From Trichomonas vaginalis G3 (lineage: Eukaryota; Parabasalia; Trichomonadida; Trichomonadidae), in assembly GCF_026262505.1 (NCBI RefSeq), contig NC_067207.1, forward strand, positions 24,272,082 through 24,336,081: a stretch of 64,000 nucleotides of DNA. The letters run 5' to 3'. Shown in pieces: positions 28,469 to 38,771 of the stretch (positions within the stretch are counted from its first letter, which is position 1; each line of letters starts with the position of its first letter). Below the pieces are notes generated by a model. That model made no database searches. It saw nothing but the letters and a program-made list of their open reading frames with translations, and had not been told where the DNA came from. The translations under genes and the position numbers were made by a program.

Positions 28469-29593
28469 TTATTCCATAGCAGCCCTCACCGAATCGATAT
28501 TCTTATCAAGAATCACATACATCTGAAGAATTTCGTCAAACTGACCTCTAATATCCATAAGCTGCCTAACTTCATCATCAGTAAGGCTATTAAGTGTTGG
28601 CTGCAACTCAGGGTTAACTCTTGGTCTTCTAAGTGGAGGAGGCCTTTCATCCTCTATTCCGGCCTCTCTCTTGGAGACAAGAATCTGTTCTAGTCTGTTC
28701 TGAGCTCTTTGGAGGTCTTGTTGTAAACGTTCTTGGTTTTTTTCATGTTTGATCTCGTTATTATGGATATTCTCGGCAATTCGGCGTTTCTCGGTTTCTG
28801 AGTTGGAATTTCTAAGGCCATTGTTGTAATCAGCTTGTGCTTGGTTGAAATTATTAATATCATCCAGAATTCTTCTTTGGATTCTTTGTACGTCCTCACG
28901 AGCATTTCTCTCGTTGGCCGGTGTGTAGTTTGTATCGCTTTGTGTGAAGCTTTCTTCATTAAAATGTCTGTAATAAGGTGTATTTGGTCTTGGCAAATCT
29001 TCTCGCTTGAAAATCATTGTAATTCTTTGGATTTGCTCTTCGTTGAAGAGCAGTCTAAGCAGCGCTGGGATTTGGATATCATTGCTCTCTCCATTCAGCA
29101 AATAATCAACAGCTTGCTCTGGATTGTAATCGTTTTTTCTAAGAGCACGAATAACACTGTCTTTTGCAAAGCCTGCTTCCATTAATTTCTTGACCATGTC
29201 GTCCATGTTGTCTGGATCCTTTGCAGAGCGTTTCTTCTCATGCGCGATCACGTTTTCGTAAGAATTATAGATTCTAGGCTTCGATGTTGTAGTATTCATT
29301 AACGATTGTTCAACCGCGTTATGGAGATCTTGAATTCCTGAAGTAATTTGAGCTTTTGGTCTAGAATGAGATGTAGGTGTTTTTCTATACACAATCGGGC
29401 ATTGTGCTTTAACGATTTCATCGATAGGGATCTCTTTCGAGATTACAAAGTTATTTTGATAAAATAAAAACTTTTGCTTTTCTAAGTTAAGCTCCTTGCA
29501 GAGCTGTGCAGAAACTGTATCAGGATTAAACTTACCTGATATATCAAGAGTAACTGATGTTCCTTTTACAGATATAAAAGCAATTTTCACCAT
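28469..29593 (-). CDS. UBL-UBA domain protein
   Basis: A 374-residue protein. Residues 1-70 look ubiquitin-like (MVKIAFISVKGTSVTLDISG ... LCKELNLEKQKFLFYQNNFV). Residues ~129-168 form a UBA domain (MVKKLMEAGFAKDSVIRALR, YNPEQAVDYLLNG with the MGF/Y-like AGF). A short Sti1-like or helical block follows (LLRLLFNEEQIQRI), then a charged coiled coil from about 230 to 330 (REDVQRIQRRILDDIN). UBL-UBA proteins usually shuttle ubiquitylated cargo to the proteasome (Rad23/Dsk2 class). Here only one UBA and no XPC-binding domain are seen, so a generic ubiquitin adaptor is the safer call. Confidence 0.75.
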   Translation of the reverse strand: MVKIAFISVKGTSVTLDISGKFNPDTVSAQLCKELNLEKQKFLFYQNNFVISKEIPIDEIVKAQCPIVYRKTPTSHSRPKAQITSGIQDLHNAVEQSLMNTTTSKPRIYNSYENVIAHEKKRSAKDPDNMDDMVKKLMEAGFAKDSVIRALRKNDYNPEQAVDYLLNGESNDIQIPALLRLLFNEEQIQRITMIFKREDLPRPNTPYYRHFNEESFTQSDTNYTPANERNAREDVQRIQRRILDDINNFNQAQADYNNGLRNSNSETEKRRIAENIHNNEIKHEKNQERLQQDLQRAQNRLEQILVSKREAGIEDERPPPLRRPRVNPELQPTLNSLTDDEVRQLMDIRGQFDEILQMYVILDKNIDSVRAAME

Positions 29594-30989
29594 TTTGTAA
29601 ATTTTTTCCTAAAATTGTTCAGATGGCACCTTTTTAAAGTCGTTACAAAACTAATGAATTCTTTATAGTTATTGGCTTAAAATTATTTTACCTAAAAATC
29701 CAAATTTAAAAATAAAAAGTGGCAAAATTTTTTCGATCTTCATTTGTCTCATATCAAATTCCCGTCTTACTACTTGAATTTGAACCAAAAGTTAATCTTT
29801 GTCTTTGGGAAACAATAATTTAAATTGTGGCAGCATTTAGCCTTCAATATCTGATAACAAATTTAATCTTCTTTTGTACTCAGCAATATCGTATGGAGAC
29901 CACAATGTGTTCTGTGTTCACTAATTAATTTATATAATTTTTAACGAAACATTAAACATTCCACTTATTTTTTTCTGAATATGAAATTCGAGATTATAAT
30001 CAGTTACATACAGCTGAGCTCACATGAAAATTTAACATTTGGCTTTAGATAGAATTCGGTTTTGGTAGTTATCTCAAAATTTATGATGAATTTATGATGA
30101 TTTTCTATTCTTTCGATTATCATACATGATATATGAAATAACTAATGACATTCCTTTATATTGTACTGCCTGCTATGGATATTTCAGTGATTGATTTTGT
30201 TGATTAATCATTAATTACCTAAATGCTTCTTTCAATCATATTACTGTGAGTTAAAAATACCAGGTGCATGGTTATTTCATATCTACTACAATATTTTAAA
30301 TACCAAAAAAAATTAAAAAAATAAAATTATCAATAATATTTTAGAATTTTTTCATGAAAATAAAGAATTTATTACAAATTTGGAAAATAGATATGCTTAT
30401 AAATTGATCCAGTATATGTTTGCAATATTTTTGAAATGTTTTATAGCTGTAAAAAAAATTTTTTCAATCAAATTCTTAACATCTTCAAATTACAACATAA
30501 TAAACATCACATTCATGCATAAAACTCTATAGTTATAGTAGTTTTACATTATTTTTTTAAAAAAATTTCAAAAAGAAATAACGTGGGTGATTTTTCACCC
30601 GGCTATAAGGGGCTCAACTTTTGAGAGTTTTACACATAAAAGTATAGATTCATAGGAAATTCTGGCATTGTGAGGAGAAAATCCAAATTAAAATTTAAAA
30701 TATGGAAGATTTGACTAAATGCATCTTGGTATCATTAATATGTGCAAGCTCCGTAGCAATATAAACATTAAATAAAGAAGTTAAGCTTAAATTGAATAAT
30801 TCTGATGAATAACTAAGATATAAGCAAGATATTATAGTTAATATAGCAAGCTAATGAATCGATAAACAAATGTCTACTAATAAATATCCTGCCTTCATGC
30901 AAAGCGTGTAGAAAAGAAGCAATTAGTATTCCTAGAAAATATACTTTTTTTTCTTGTTTTGTAAATAAACGTCAAGCGATAAATTAAAA
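29594..30989. other. Long AT-rich spacer with one small hairpin
   Basis: About 1.4 kb without a supported gene. The only structure noticed is the perfect hairpin GGGTGATTTTTCACCC at 30585-30600. Confidence 0.5.
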
Positions 30990-31709
30990 ATGATAGAATT
31001 ACCTCAATGCCCTCCTGAATTAAATCAAAAAGTTTTTGAAATGATGGAGAGTTCCGGACAAAACAACAGATTATGCGCAGATTATTTTACAGATTTCGCA
31101 TTTGAATGTCTTGATTCAAATATTAAATATTTTAAGGCTCCTGTTCATGTTAATAGAGATCAAGCAAATAAAATAGCAGCTCGCTTGATAATGGAATTCT
31201 TACAAGAAAAAGATCTCGTTAGAACACTTAATGTTGTAATTAAAGAGGGAAAGAGTGATCTTTTTAGCGATGTTAATGATGCAGACTTAAGTGCTCTTGA
31301 ATTAAATCCAAGAATACCACCAATTAAGAAATTAATGAGGCAAAGATATGCTTTACCTGAAGAGTCTGAAGGTTGGTTTAACATTGATTCTCAAGTTGAA
31401 ACGACTATTCATGATGATGACGATTCAGAAGGCGGATCTACATTCTCAGTTGCTACAATTTTAGAAAAAGTTGATAGAAAGAATGCTCATGAGAGTTTAA
31501 TTGGTTATGCTAGGCCAAAACAAACGAAAAGGCCACGCTACACATGCAATTTCAGCGTTGCCAGTAAATCTCTATCTTACAAATCTGATAACGTTCAAAA
31601 TCCTAGCAATGATTCACGTCATCTGAACTTAGATGCTGAAAGTAAAGGCATCTCAATAAAAAGTGATACAAAATCAAGGAAATCACATCATTCCAAGAAT
31701 CTTAACTAG
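30990..31709 (+). CDS. LisH/FOP-like N-terminal domain protein
   Basis: A 239-residue protein. Residues ~50-85 read NRDQANKIAARLIMEFLQEKDLVRTLNVVIKE, fitting the LisH dimerisation motif as it occurs in FOP/FGFR1OP-type centrosomal and basal-body proteins (LI.EFL....L..TL.V...E). The rest is low-complexity, Ser/Lys-rich (SDTKSRKSHHSKN) and likely disordered. A basal-body or cytoskeletal role is an inference from the motif and the multi-flagellated host. No other domain was recognised. Confidence 0.55.
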   Translation: MIELPQCPPELNQKVFEMMESSGQNNRLCADYFTDFAFECLDSNIKYFKAPVHVNRDQANKIAARLIMEFLQEKDLVRTLNVVIKEGKSDLFSDVNDADLSALELNPRIPPIKKLMRQRYALPEESEGWFNIDSQVETTIHDDDDSEGGSTFSVATILEKVDRKNAHESLIGYARPKQTKRPRYTCNFSVASKSLSYKSDNVQNPSNDSRHLNLDAESKGISIKSDTKSRKSHHSKNLN

Positions 31710-32157
31710 ATTTATTCATTATTGTTTTTAGACTTATAAATATGACTGTTTATTGTTCTTTTACCTCTCTAACTGTTTCATATTTTTTCAATAAAATATT
31801 ATTTTAGGTTATTCTTATTGATAATCTGGCCAGTATATTTGCATCAAGAATCGACCATAAAAGAGTATCAAATAGACATAAATGCATTTCGAATTAACTC
31901 AGAACTTACCTTCATAAATTGGAGATTAAAAATTGTTACTCAATAACAATACAACTCATACAATGGTTGAGCAGAATTATAAATTTCTTGGGTAGCGTGA
32001 TTTTTTGCGAAATTTGTAAAGAATATGGCAGCTCGTTGCAGCTCAACCCAAACGTGTTTAAACTACCTTCTATATAAGGATATCAAAATTATAAAAAGAA
32101 AGTAAAATTAAGGGATAGAAGAACATTTATAATATATAATATAAAAGAAAAATAAGC
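31710..32157. other. Intergenic, nothing recognised
   Basis: Convergent spacer between the LisH-like and LMW-PTP genes; only AT-rich sequence seen. Confidence 0.5.
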
Positions 32158-32598
32158 TTAGCTCATATTGTAGATATTGTTGCATGATAAGAATTGTGGC
32201 ATTCCGGTTGCAATCTCATCATACATCTTGTTAAAGCCGGAACGGCCTGAGAAGTAAGGATCTCTGATGTTTCCGTATAAGATAACCTTGGAGTTAGAAG
32301 TATTTGGCTTCATATCTAAGAGGATCTTGTAAACTTTCTTATCTAAGGCAACGATGTAATCGAAGAGCATCCAATCATCTGCGCGAATTTGTCTAGCTCT
32401 ATGCTTGGAGAGATCCATACCATGTTGAGCTAAGATTTCAACAGCTCTGTCATCGGCCTTTTCGTTGATATGGTGATTTGAGATTGCAGCTGAGTCGATT
32501 TTAATGTTTCCATTTGTGAATTTGTTGGCAAGAACCTTAGCTACTGGTGAGCGGCAAACATTACCGGTGCAGACAAACAACACTGACTTGCTTTCCAT
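32158..32598 (-). CDS. Low-molecular-weight protein tyrosine phosphatase
   Basis: A 146-residue protein with the P-loop VCTGNVCRSP at residues 9-18 (nucleophile Cys10, Arg16) and the DPYF loop (GNIRDPYFSG) carrying the general-acid Asp. Length and motif order match class II LMW-PTPs. The region after the DP loop, where the eukaryotic enzymes carry a longer C-terminal helix, is short. It removes phosphate from phosphotyrosine through a cysteinyl-phosphate intermediate. A strong Initiator, TCATTTTTTTCATTGTC, lies just upstream of the ATG (32599-32615 on the minus strand). Codon use is GC-richer than average, suggesting high expression. Confidence 0.93.
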   Translation of the reverse strand: MESKSVLFVCTGNVCRSPVAKVLANKFTNGNIKIDSAAISNHHINEKADDRAVEILAQHGMDLSKHRARQIRADDWMLFDYIVALDKKVYKILLDMKPNTSNSKVILYGNIRDPYFSGRSGFNKMYDEIATGMPQFLSCNNIYNMS

Positions 32599-32615
32599 GA
32601 CAATGAAAAAAATGA
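32599..32615 (-). promoter_or_regulatory. Initiator TCATTTTTTTCATT (LMW-PTP gene)
   Basis: TCATTTTTTTCATTGTC sits immediately before the start codon and closely matches the trichomonad Initiator TCAYTWYTCATTA. Confidence 0.65.
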
Positions 32616-34515
32616 TTTTATGACCAAATGTCCTATCAAAACTTTGATTTGATTTTCCTTGAAAATTTTGTTATTTAATTTTGCCTCTTTATATATTTTT
32701 TGGATATCCTACCATATTCCTTATATGTTTAAAAAACGATTCTCAAAGTGACTGAAAATTTTTATTGATTTTAGAAATTCAATGAGCTCTATCAATCTGA
32801 GATCATAATTCAATTTATTCAATCAAAGCGATTTAGCCAATCGTTTAAAAATCGCATCAACCATCAATATTAAATATATTTATACCAAAAATAAACGCAC
32901 TTAATAAAAATTTTTGATCGATTTTTTACGCCTTTGAGAATTTTAATCGCTACAATTTATCATAGTACTATCTATTTATAGTGGAATTTGCTATGAACAA
33001 ATGAGCTATCAAAATTTTGAGGTTAATTGTAGAAATTCTTTCAATTATATTTTCTCATAATTTGATTGTAAAATGCAGCATTATCATTAAGGAAATATTT
33101 CTATTTAATATGGTGATTGGACCTTTCATAATACCGATCTTTTGAATCAATTGAGAGCAATTTGGTCCAGACTAATGACGATCAAAAGGTGCATTTCTTT
33201 TTTTAATTATTTATATTCTTGATGAGAATGAACAAAGGATTTTTCATAAAATAAAAAATCGAATTCTTCCAACTGATTTCTAATTTCAATGTATACTTTT
33301 TCATTTAATATTCGTCAGAATATTATAAATGAATAATTGGACTAATGACATCTTTTATTAGGAATTATTCGATGATATTCAGAAATTACTTTTTATTTTA
33401 TGCAGATGAGCTTTTAAGAATAACTGTAATGTAATAACTAGGGGATATAAACTTATTGCCTGATTTGGTTCTTAATCAGATACTTTTTCGCCCATCAATT
33501 TCTCAATTTCAATTGAATTTGTTTAATCTTGCTTTAATTTCTTATAGGCACATCTAAAATACAATATTATAATGTATTTTCGCTATTTATTGCATATTGT
33601 CCTTGATTTTTTTGACTTCACTTAATTTCTTAAAAATATATATGGAAAACAAAGGTAAATGTTATATACATACACATAAATATTTTAATTTAAAATGAAA
33701 TTCATACAAATTCGAGACAAGATCGATAATCTCTTTCATATCATTGTTAATAGTGAAATTTAAACAAAAACACTAATTGGAATCTTTATAAATACAAAGG
33801 AAAAATCGAAATAACCCCAATTTCATAAATTTTATTAAACAGTGAAAGATTTAATTTCGTAAAAGTCGAAATTATAGAAATAAAACATATTTATACATAT
33901 TTTTATTCATATTTTAGTAAGTTGATGCCGAATGGGTAATCACATTTCCAAGGTTAAAATTCATAATTTGATTTCGGAAAAATCCATTCTTGATAGTTCT
34001 GTATATCAAAAATCCAAATCATTACATGTGGAATTCGTATGTGAATGAGAAATGTACTCTTTAAATATAGTTTCCCTGTAGAAATGATGTAATACACTTA
34101 TAAATGATTGATAAAAAACAATCATTTCTTCTATGTTATTTGAGATGATGATACCATAAAAGATATGTCCAAAGGTGGCTTAGAAGTGACACTTTATGTT
34201 ACTTAATGATTTGCGCATTTCCACAAAAATACCTATGATAAAAGACCTTCTTTAATTTCATAGAACATTATAACATAATGAAAGTGGTTATTCCTTAGGA
34301 ATAAAGCCAATTGAGAACAAAGAATAGTTTACCTTACTATTGTATTATATAAACTCAGCTTGAAATCCAATTCTTCATGAAATCATTAATTAATTTTGTA
34401 TTTATAAAAAAGTGTTTGTAAATATTGCTTTTATATGAACATTGTTATCAAAAGAAAAGATATGATTCAATTAAAAGTATTTTTTTAACATAAAAAAACA
34501 AAATACAAAAAAAAT
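32616..34515. other. 1.9 kb AT-rich spacer, nothing recognised
   Basis: No open frame of credible composition, RNA gene or repeat found in either strand. Confidence 0.5.
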
Positions 34516-36675
34516 TTATGCCTTTTCTTGCTGTTCTTTCTGCTTTTTGATTAACTCTGATGTAAGAACTGGTTTCTTTCCTTTCTTTCTCTTAGGACGA
34601 GGTGGAAGTGGTTGATCAAGTTTAATTTCGTATTTAACTTCATCTTTTTTGGCTTTTTCTTTATGAACAGGTTGTTTTCCATCTTCCTCATTATCGCTAG
34701 CTGCATTCTTCTTTGAATCTTTCTTTTCGTCCTTTTTTGGAACAGAATCTGCCCTTTTCTTTCCTTTTCCCTTTCCTTTACCTTTCTTACCCTTACCTTT
34801 GCCTGTTGCTGATGGAGTTTCGTCAAACAGATTCAATGTATCTCCTTTGAAAGGAAGATTTTGAACATCAAATTTTCCCTTTTTAATCAATTCTATTTGA
34901 TTCTCGATGAGTTGTTCATCACTATCGATTTCATCAAATCTTTCGCTAATGAAATTGATCTGTTTGAACCCTTTCGACCTCAATATTTGTAAAATTAAAT
35001 CTCCATCGACCATTTCATTCGAAACACTCTTTCTATAACGTATTGATGCTTCAAGGTCTAAAATAAATTTAGAAAACCAGTCAGAAACGTCATCTTGGTA
35101 CTGAGATGAAAGAATTGCTTTTGTAAGGAAGTATCCAGCACTCTTTCTCCATAATTCATGCGTAACTAACAAGTTTGAAAGCAGTTTGATGGACGTAAGT
35201 GATGCTTTCTTCTCAAAAAGTCTCATTGGCAAAATTAAAATCTCAAAATCGCTTGTTGAGAACAAGCCTTGCTTATATTTGGACTTTATAACCTCGGATA
35301 GGTCAATAGAATTCAAATAATACTTAGTAATGAACTTAATTATCATTTGATTTCCAGGATGTCCGTTTTTGATGTTGTTTAAGAGGGTATTAAGTCTCCT
35401 TCCTATTATTTCAGGTGTTTGACGTGATAATGTGGCCTTGTCAAGCAGTAATAACAAGCGGATAAAAGGAATAGAATTATTCATCGGAGAATCAGTGATT
35501 AAACCAACTAATTTGATGCGCAAGAAGTTAATCATGGGGTCAACAAGTACAATACTGTTAATATGCTTCGTTATCATGTCAACTAAAAGATCTGCAATCA
35601 TTAATCGAATTTCCCAATAGGAATCATCGTAAGCACCGATCTGGTATACTAAATAGGTACAGTACATGTCAAAAAACTTCTCAGGAGAACCTCTTTCGTT
35701 ATGAAAATCTTGATATAAATTTGAATTTGAAAATTTCAGCTCAGAAATGATCCTAACCAGTGTCATTGGGTCTTGTATTAGCTTTGAGAGTGTAACTAAG
35801 TAGAATTCGCTGTAAGGAGGTTTAGAATAAGCTTTCAAAAATGGAATGTAGTCTTTTGGAGACTTTGGATTAAGAATTGATGAGTATTTAGATAATGTAT
35901 TGATGGATTGTTCAAAATCACTTTCAAAATCAACAGTTTCGTTTGTAATTTTGAAAATAATTTCGCAAATAAATTTAAAATATTTTTCTTCTGTAGAATT
36001 TTCGAGTTGAGTACACAAATATAAAACAGGGAACATGTTTTTAAGCATTGGAAGTAAATAATTTTGTTCATTGAGTTTTGCAAGTTCAAATGCTTTTTTG
36101 TAGTAAGAAATCAACTCAACTTCTTTAAATTTGGAGATGTTGCCTATTAAATTGGTTGTTTTAATGATTGTTTCGAAATTTTGAGTTTCAAAACCTGAAT
36201 TTATTATGTTTATTATAATTTCCTTGTAAGAATCGAAGTTTTTATCAGTAAGGATGTTTGTAATTTGGATCATTATTGATAAAGATAAGTCGATTTTCTC
36301 TTTGTAAGAATTGTTAACAAATTCTTGCAATTCAGTCCATGAAAGAAGTTTGTTTGATAAAATAGGAAATATTATTTCAACAATATCTGTTTTAATAATG
36401 TTAGGAACTTCTTCAATTTGAAAAATTTGAATAATCCTGTTTAAAATGTAATTAAAGTAATTTGATTGTGCAATTTCATTGTAGTATTTCTCTATTAACT
36501 GTCTAAGAAAGTTTATTTCCACTCGTCCAACAGTTGGATCATTTTCTGTTTTTAATTCATCAAAACAGATGTCAATATTATCCTTTTTAGATAGTATCTG
36601 ATTAGAATTATCGAAAATTACTGTTTCATTCTGATTCTTCTGTAGAGTTTCAACACATAATTCTCGAATTTTCAT
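34516..36675 (-). CDS. Helical-repeat protein with Lys/Gly-rich tail
   Basis: A 719-residue protein. The first ~600 residues are alpha-helical ARM/HEAT-like text without strong motifs (IVEIIFPILSNKLLSW, LISYYKKAFELAKL, FIRLLLLLDKATLS). A C-terminal basic region follows, with GKGKGKKGKGKGKGKK near residue 640, alternating KK/EE stretches and PRPKRKKGKKP near the end. The tail could act as a nuclear localisation or nucleic-acid binding segment. I do not recognise a family. Confidence 0.65.
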   Translation of the reverse strand: MKIRELCVETLQKNQNETVIFDNSNQILSKKDNIDICFDELKTENDPTVGRVEINFLRQLIEKYYNEIAQSNYFNYILNRIIQIFQIEEVPNIIKTDIVEIIFPILSNKLLSWTELQEFVNNSYKEKIDLSLSIMIQITNILTDKNFDSYKEIIINIINSGFETQNFETIIKTTNLIGNISKFKEVELISYYKKAFELAKLNEQNYLLPMLKNMFPVLYLCTQLENSTEEKYFKFICEIIFKITNETVDFESDFEQSINTLSKYSSILNPKSPKDYIPFLKAYSKPPYSEFYLVTLSKLIQDPMTLVRIISELKFSNSNLYQDFHNERGSPEKFFDMYCTYLVYQIGAYDDSYWEIRLMIADLLVDMITKHINSIVLVDPMINFLRIKLVGLITDSPMNNSIPFIRLLLLLDKATLSRQTPEIIGRRLNTLLNNIKNGHPGNQMIIKFITKYYLNSIDLSEVIKSKYKQGLFSTSDFEILILPMRLFEKKASLTSIKLLSNLLVTHELWRKSAGYFLTKAILSSQYQDDVSDWFSKFILDLEASIRYRKSVSNEMVDGDLILQILRSKGFKQINFISERFDEIDSDEQLIENQIELIKKGKFDVQNLPFKGDTLNLFDETPSATGKGKGKKGKGKGKGKKRADSVPKKDEKKDSKKNAASDNEEDGKQPVHKEKAKKDEVKYEIKLDQPLPPRPKRKKGKKPVLTSELIKKQKEQQEKA

Positions 36676-37030
36676 ATAAAAAATGTAAATTATTCAATTT
36701 TTTAAAAATTTTTGGACAATAAATCACTATTACCACTGGCTAATTCCCAAATTCAATTAATACAGTTTTGGCCAAATCTTATGTTCAAGTGGAGGTACCG
36801 CCCATTTTTCTTCATTAATCGTCTCAAATATCAGAAAATTTAAATTTCATGTTTCCAATTCCTTCGTTGTTTGTTGATCAAAATATATACTACCAGTGGT
36901 TTAAAACAGACTTATTTTCAAAAGTATATGCTCCAATATTTCATTTTTTCATAATGAATTACTTTAGGATTCATATTTAGAATCATTTTACATATTATTT
37001 CTCTTATTTACCTTATTTTAGTGAGAATTA
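36676..37030. other. Intergenic, divergent spacer
   Basis: About 355 bases between divergent genes; both promoters should be here. No distinct motif singled out. Confidence 0.45.
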
Positions 37031-38454
37031 ATGATTATATGTACATTAAAAGTAATTGATAATGAAATATCTGGTTTATTTGATTACAGAATCTGTTCAA
37101 TCCAAAGCAACACCATTAATGAAAGTATAACAGGTATTAAATATTTGCAAATTTTTCAAATTTCATTAATATTCAAAAGATTCCTGATAAATTGTTTTAT
37201 AAGTACCAAAATTTAAAACAAATCATATTTCCTCCTAACATAATTGAAATTGGAGATGAAGCATTTTATTGGTGCGAAAATTTAATCGGAACTTTAAATC
37301 TTCCTAATGTAAGAAAAATTGGCAATGAATCTTTTATGAGGTGTTCTAACATGATAGGGTTGGCAGATTTTCCATGCATAGAATCAATTGGGAAATATGC
37401 ATTTTATGATTGCAAAAGCTTAATTGGTAGTATAAATCTTCCTAATGCTAAAGATATCGGAGGGGCAGCATTTTATAATTGTATCGGTTTAAACGGGACT
37501 TTATTTGTGCCTAATATGCAGATTATTAATTCAATGACATTTCAAGCATGCAGGTCTTTGACCGGATCATTAAATCTCCCTTTAGTAGAATCCGTGGGTT
37601 CTGGCGCTTTTTCTTCCTGCGGAGATTTAGATGGTTATTTTCAAATTCCAAATCTTAGATTTATTGGACGGGATGCATTTAGCGGTTGCTCCAAAATGAA
37701 AGGACCAATAAATTTTACTAAATTAGAATCACTTGATGATGGCGCATTTTGTTATTGCCACCATTTGGAAGAATTAGTTAGTATTGGTAGTGTGAATTCA
37801 ATAAATTCATCAGTTTTTTGTTATTGTTATAAGTTGAAAGGATCCTTTTCCAAATATGTATTTAGATCCATTGGCTCGTTCGCTTTTCACAGTTGTTTTG
37901 AAATGATTGGAATTCTTGATTGCAGAAATTTGATTTCAATTGAGTCACGTTCATTTTATAGATGTGGTATTGAAAGTATTATCAACACAGATAGAATTGA
38001 AATAATTAATGGCTGGTCTTTTTATAATTGTTCAAACTTATCAGGATTTATAAAATTATGCAATGTAAAAGTAATTGGTAAAGAGGCATTTAATAATGTT
38101 ACAAAAATTACAGATATCATATTATTGGATTCTAATATTACAATTGGATCTAATGCATTTCATCCAAGCATTAATATAACAATTCAACACCCATTGAACA
38201 TTTCACGAGATGCTATTACTGACTATGAAAACAAAAACTTTAGCGTTTTTTACTTAGGTCTCCGCGATTCACAATATAGTTCTAATCAAACTATATACGA
38301 ATATGCCAAAGTTATATTTGTTGTATGTGCGTATAAAAAGAAAACATTTTTTGGGCAAAAAGTTTATAAACCATGCATTATTGATGAATTTTCCTCAACT
38401 GGATATTCATTTATCTTCAATTTTTCTGTTTTAAACATGATTATTTCACTTTAG
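37031..38454 (+). pseudogene. BspA-like TpLRR surface protein, frameshifted near N-terminus
   Basis: The ATG frame at 37031 (MIICTLKVIDNEISG ... TINESITGI) stops early. The rest continues in another frame, from ANFSNFINIQKIPDKLFYKY through a long array of 23-residue TpLRR units (LPN...IG..AFY.C..L.G.) to 38454. Comparison with the relative at 50521-51966 shows that the segment matching NLPDRIN is lost around 37137-37147, which shifts the frame. BspA-type LRR proteins are the largest surface family in T. vaginalis and are linked to adhesion and immune recognition. The C-terminus is mildly hydrophobic (FIFNFSVLNMIISL). Codons downstream lack an ATG start. Confidence 0.75.
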
Positions 38455-38771
38455 TAAATAATATCTAAAATACAATCGCATGTATATTATATCGTCCAGA
38501 ATAATTACGATGCTGTCCTATTCAGATTGTAATCTAATTTTTCTATTATTCTTAGACTGTTTCTTCATATAATTAATATGCTTGATACCATTCAAAGAAT
38601 ATGAAATCATTTGCAGTAATCATATTATCAACCAGATTAGATGACGACTAATGTGATACTATGATTCAATTATAATATATGGACATCAGACTTTCTTTAT
38701 ATCGCCTATGCATAACTCTTATTTTAAACAATTAATTTTTACATGGTATAATAACAAAACAAAAAATATTA
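38455..38771. other. Intergenic, nothing recognised
   Basis: Short convergent AT-rich spacer without visible features. Confidence 0.45.

Noticed and set aside
36980..37031. A spliced first exon for the BspA-like gene
   Set aside because: No trichomonad-type GTAYGT donor or ACTAAC...CAG acceptor found upstream.
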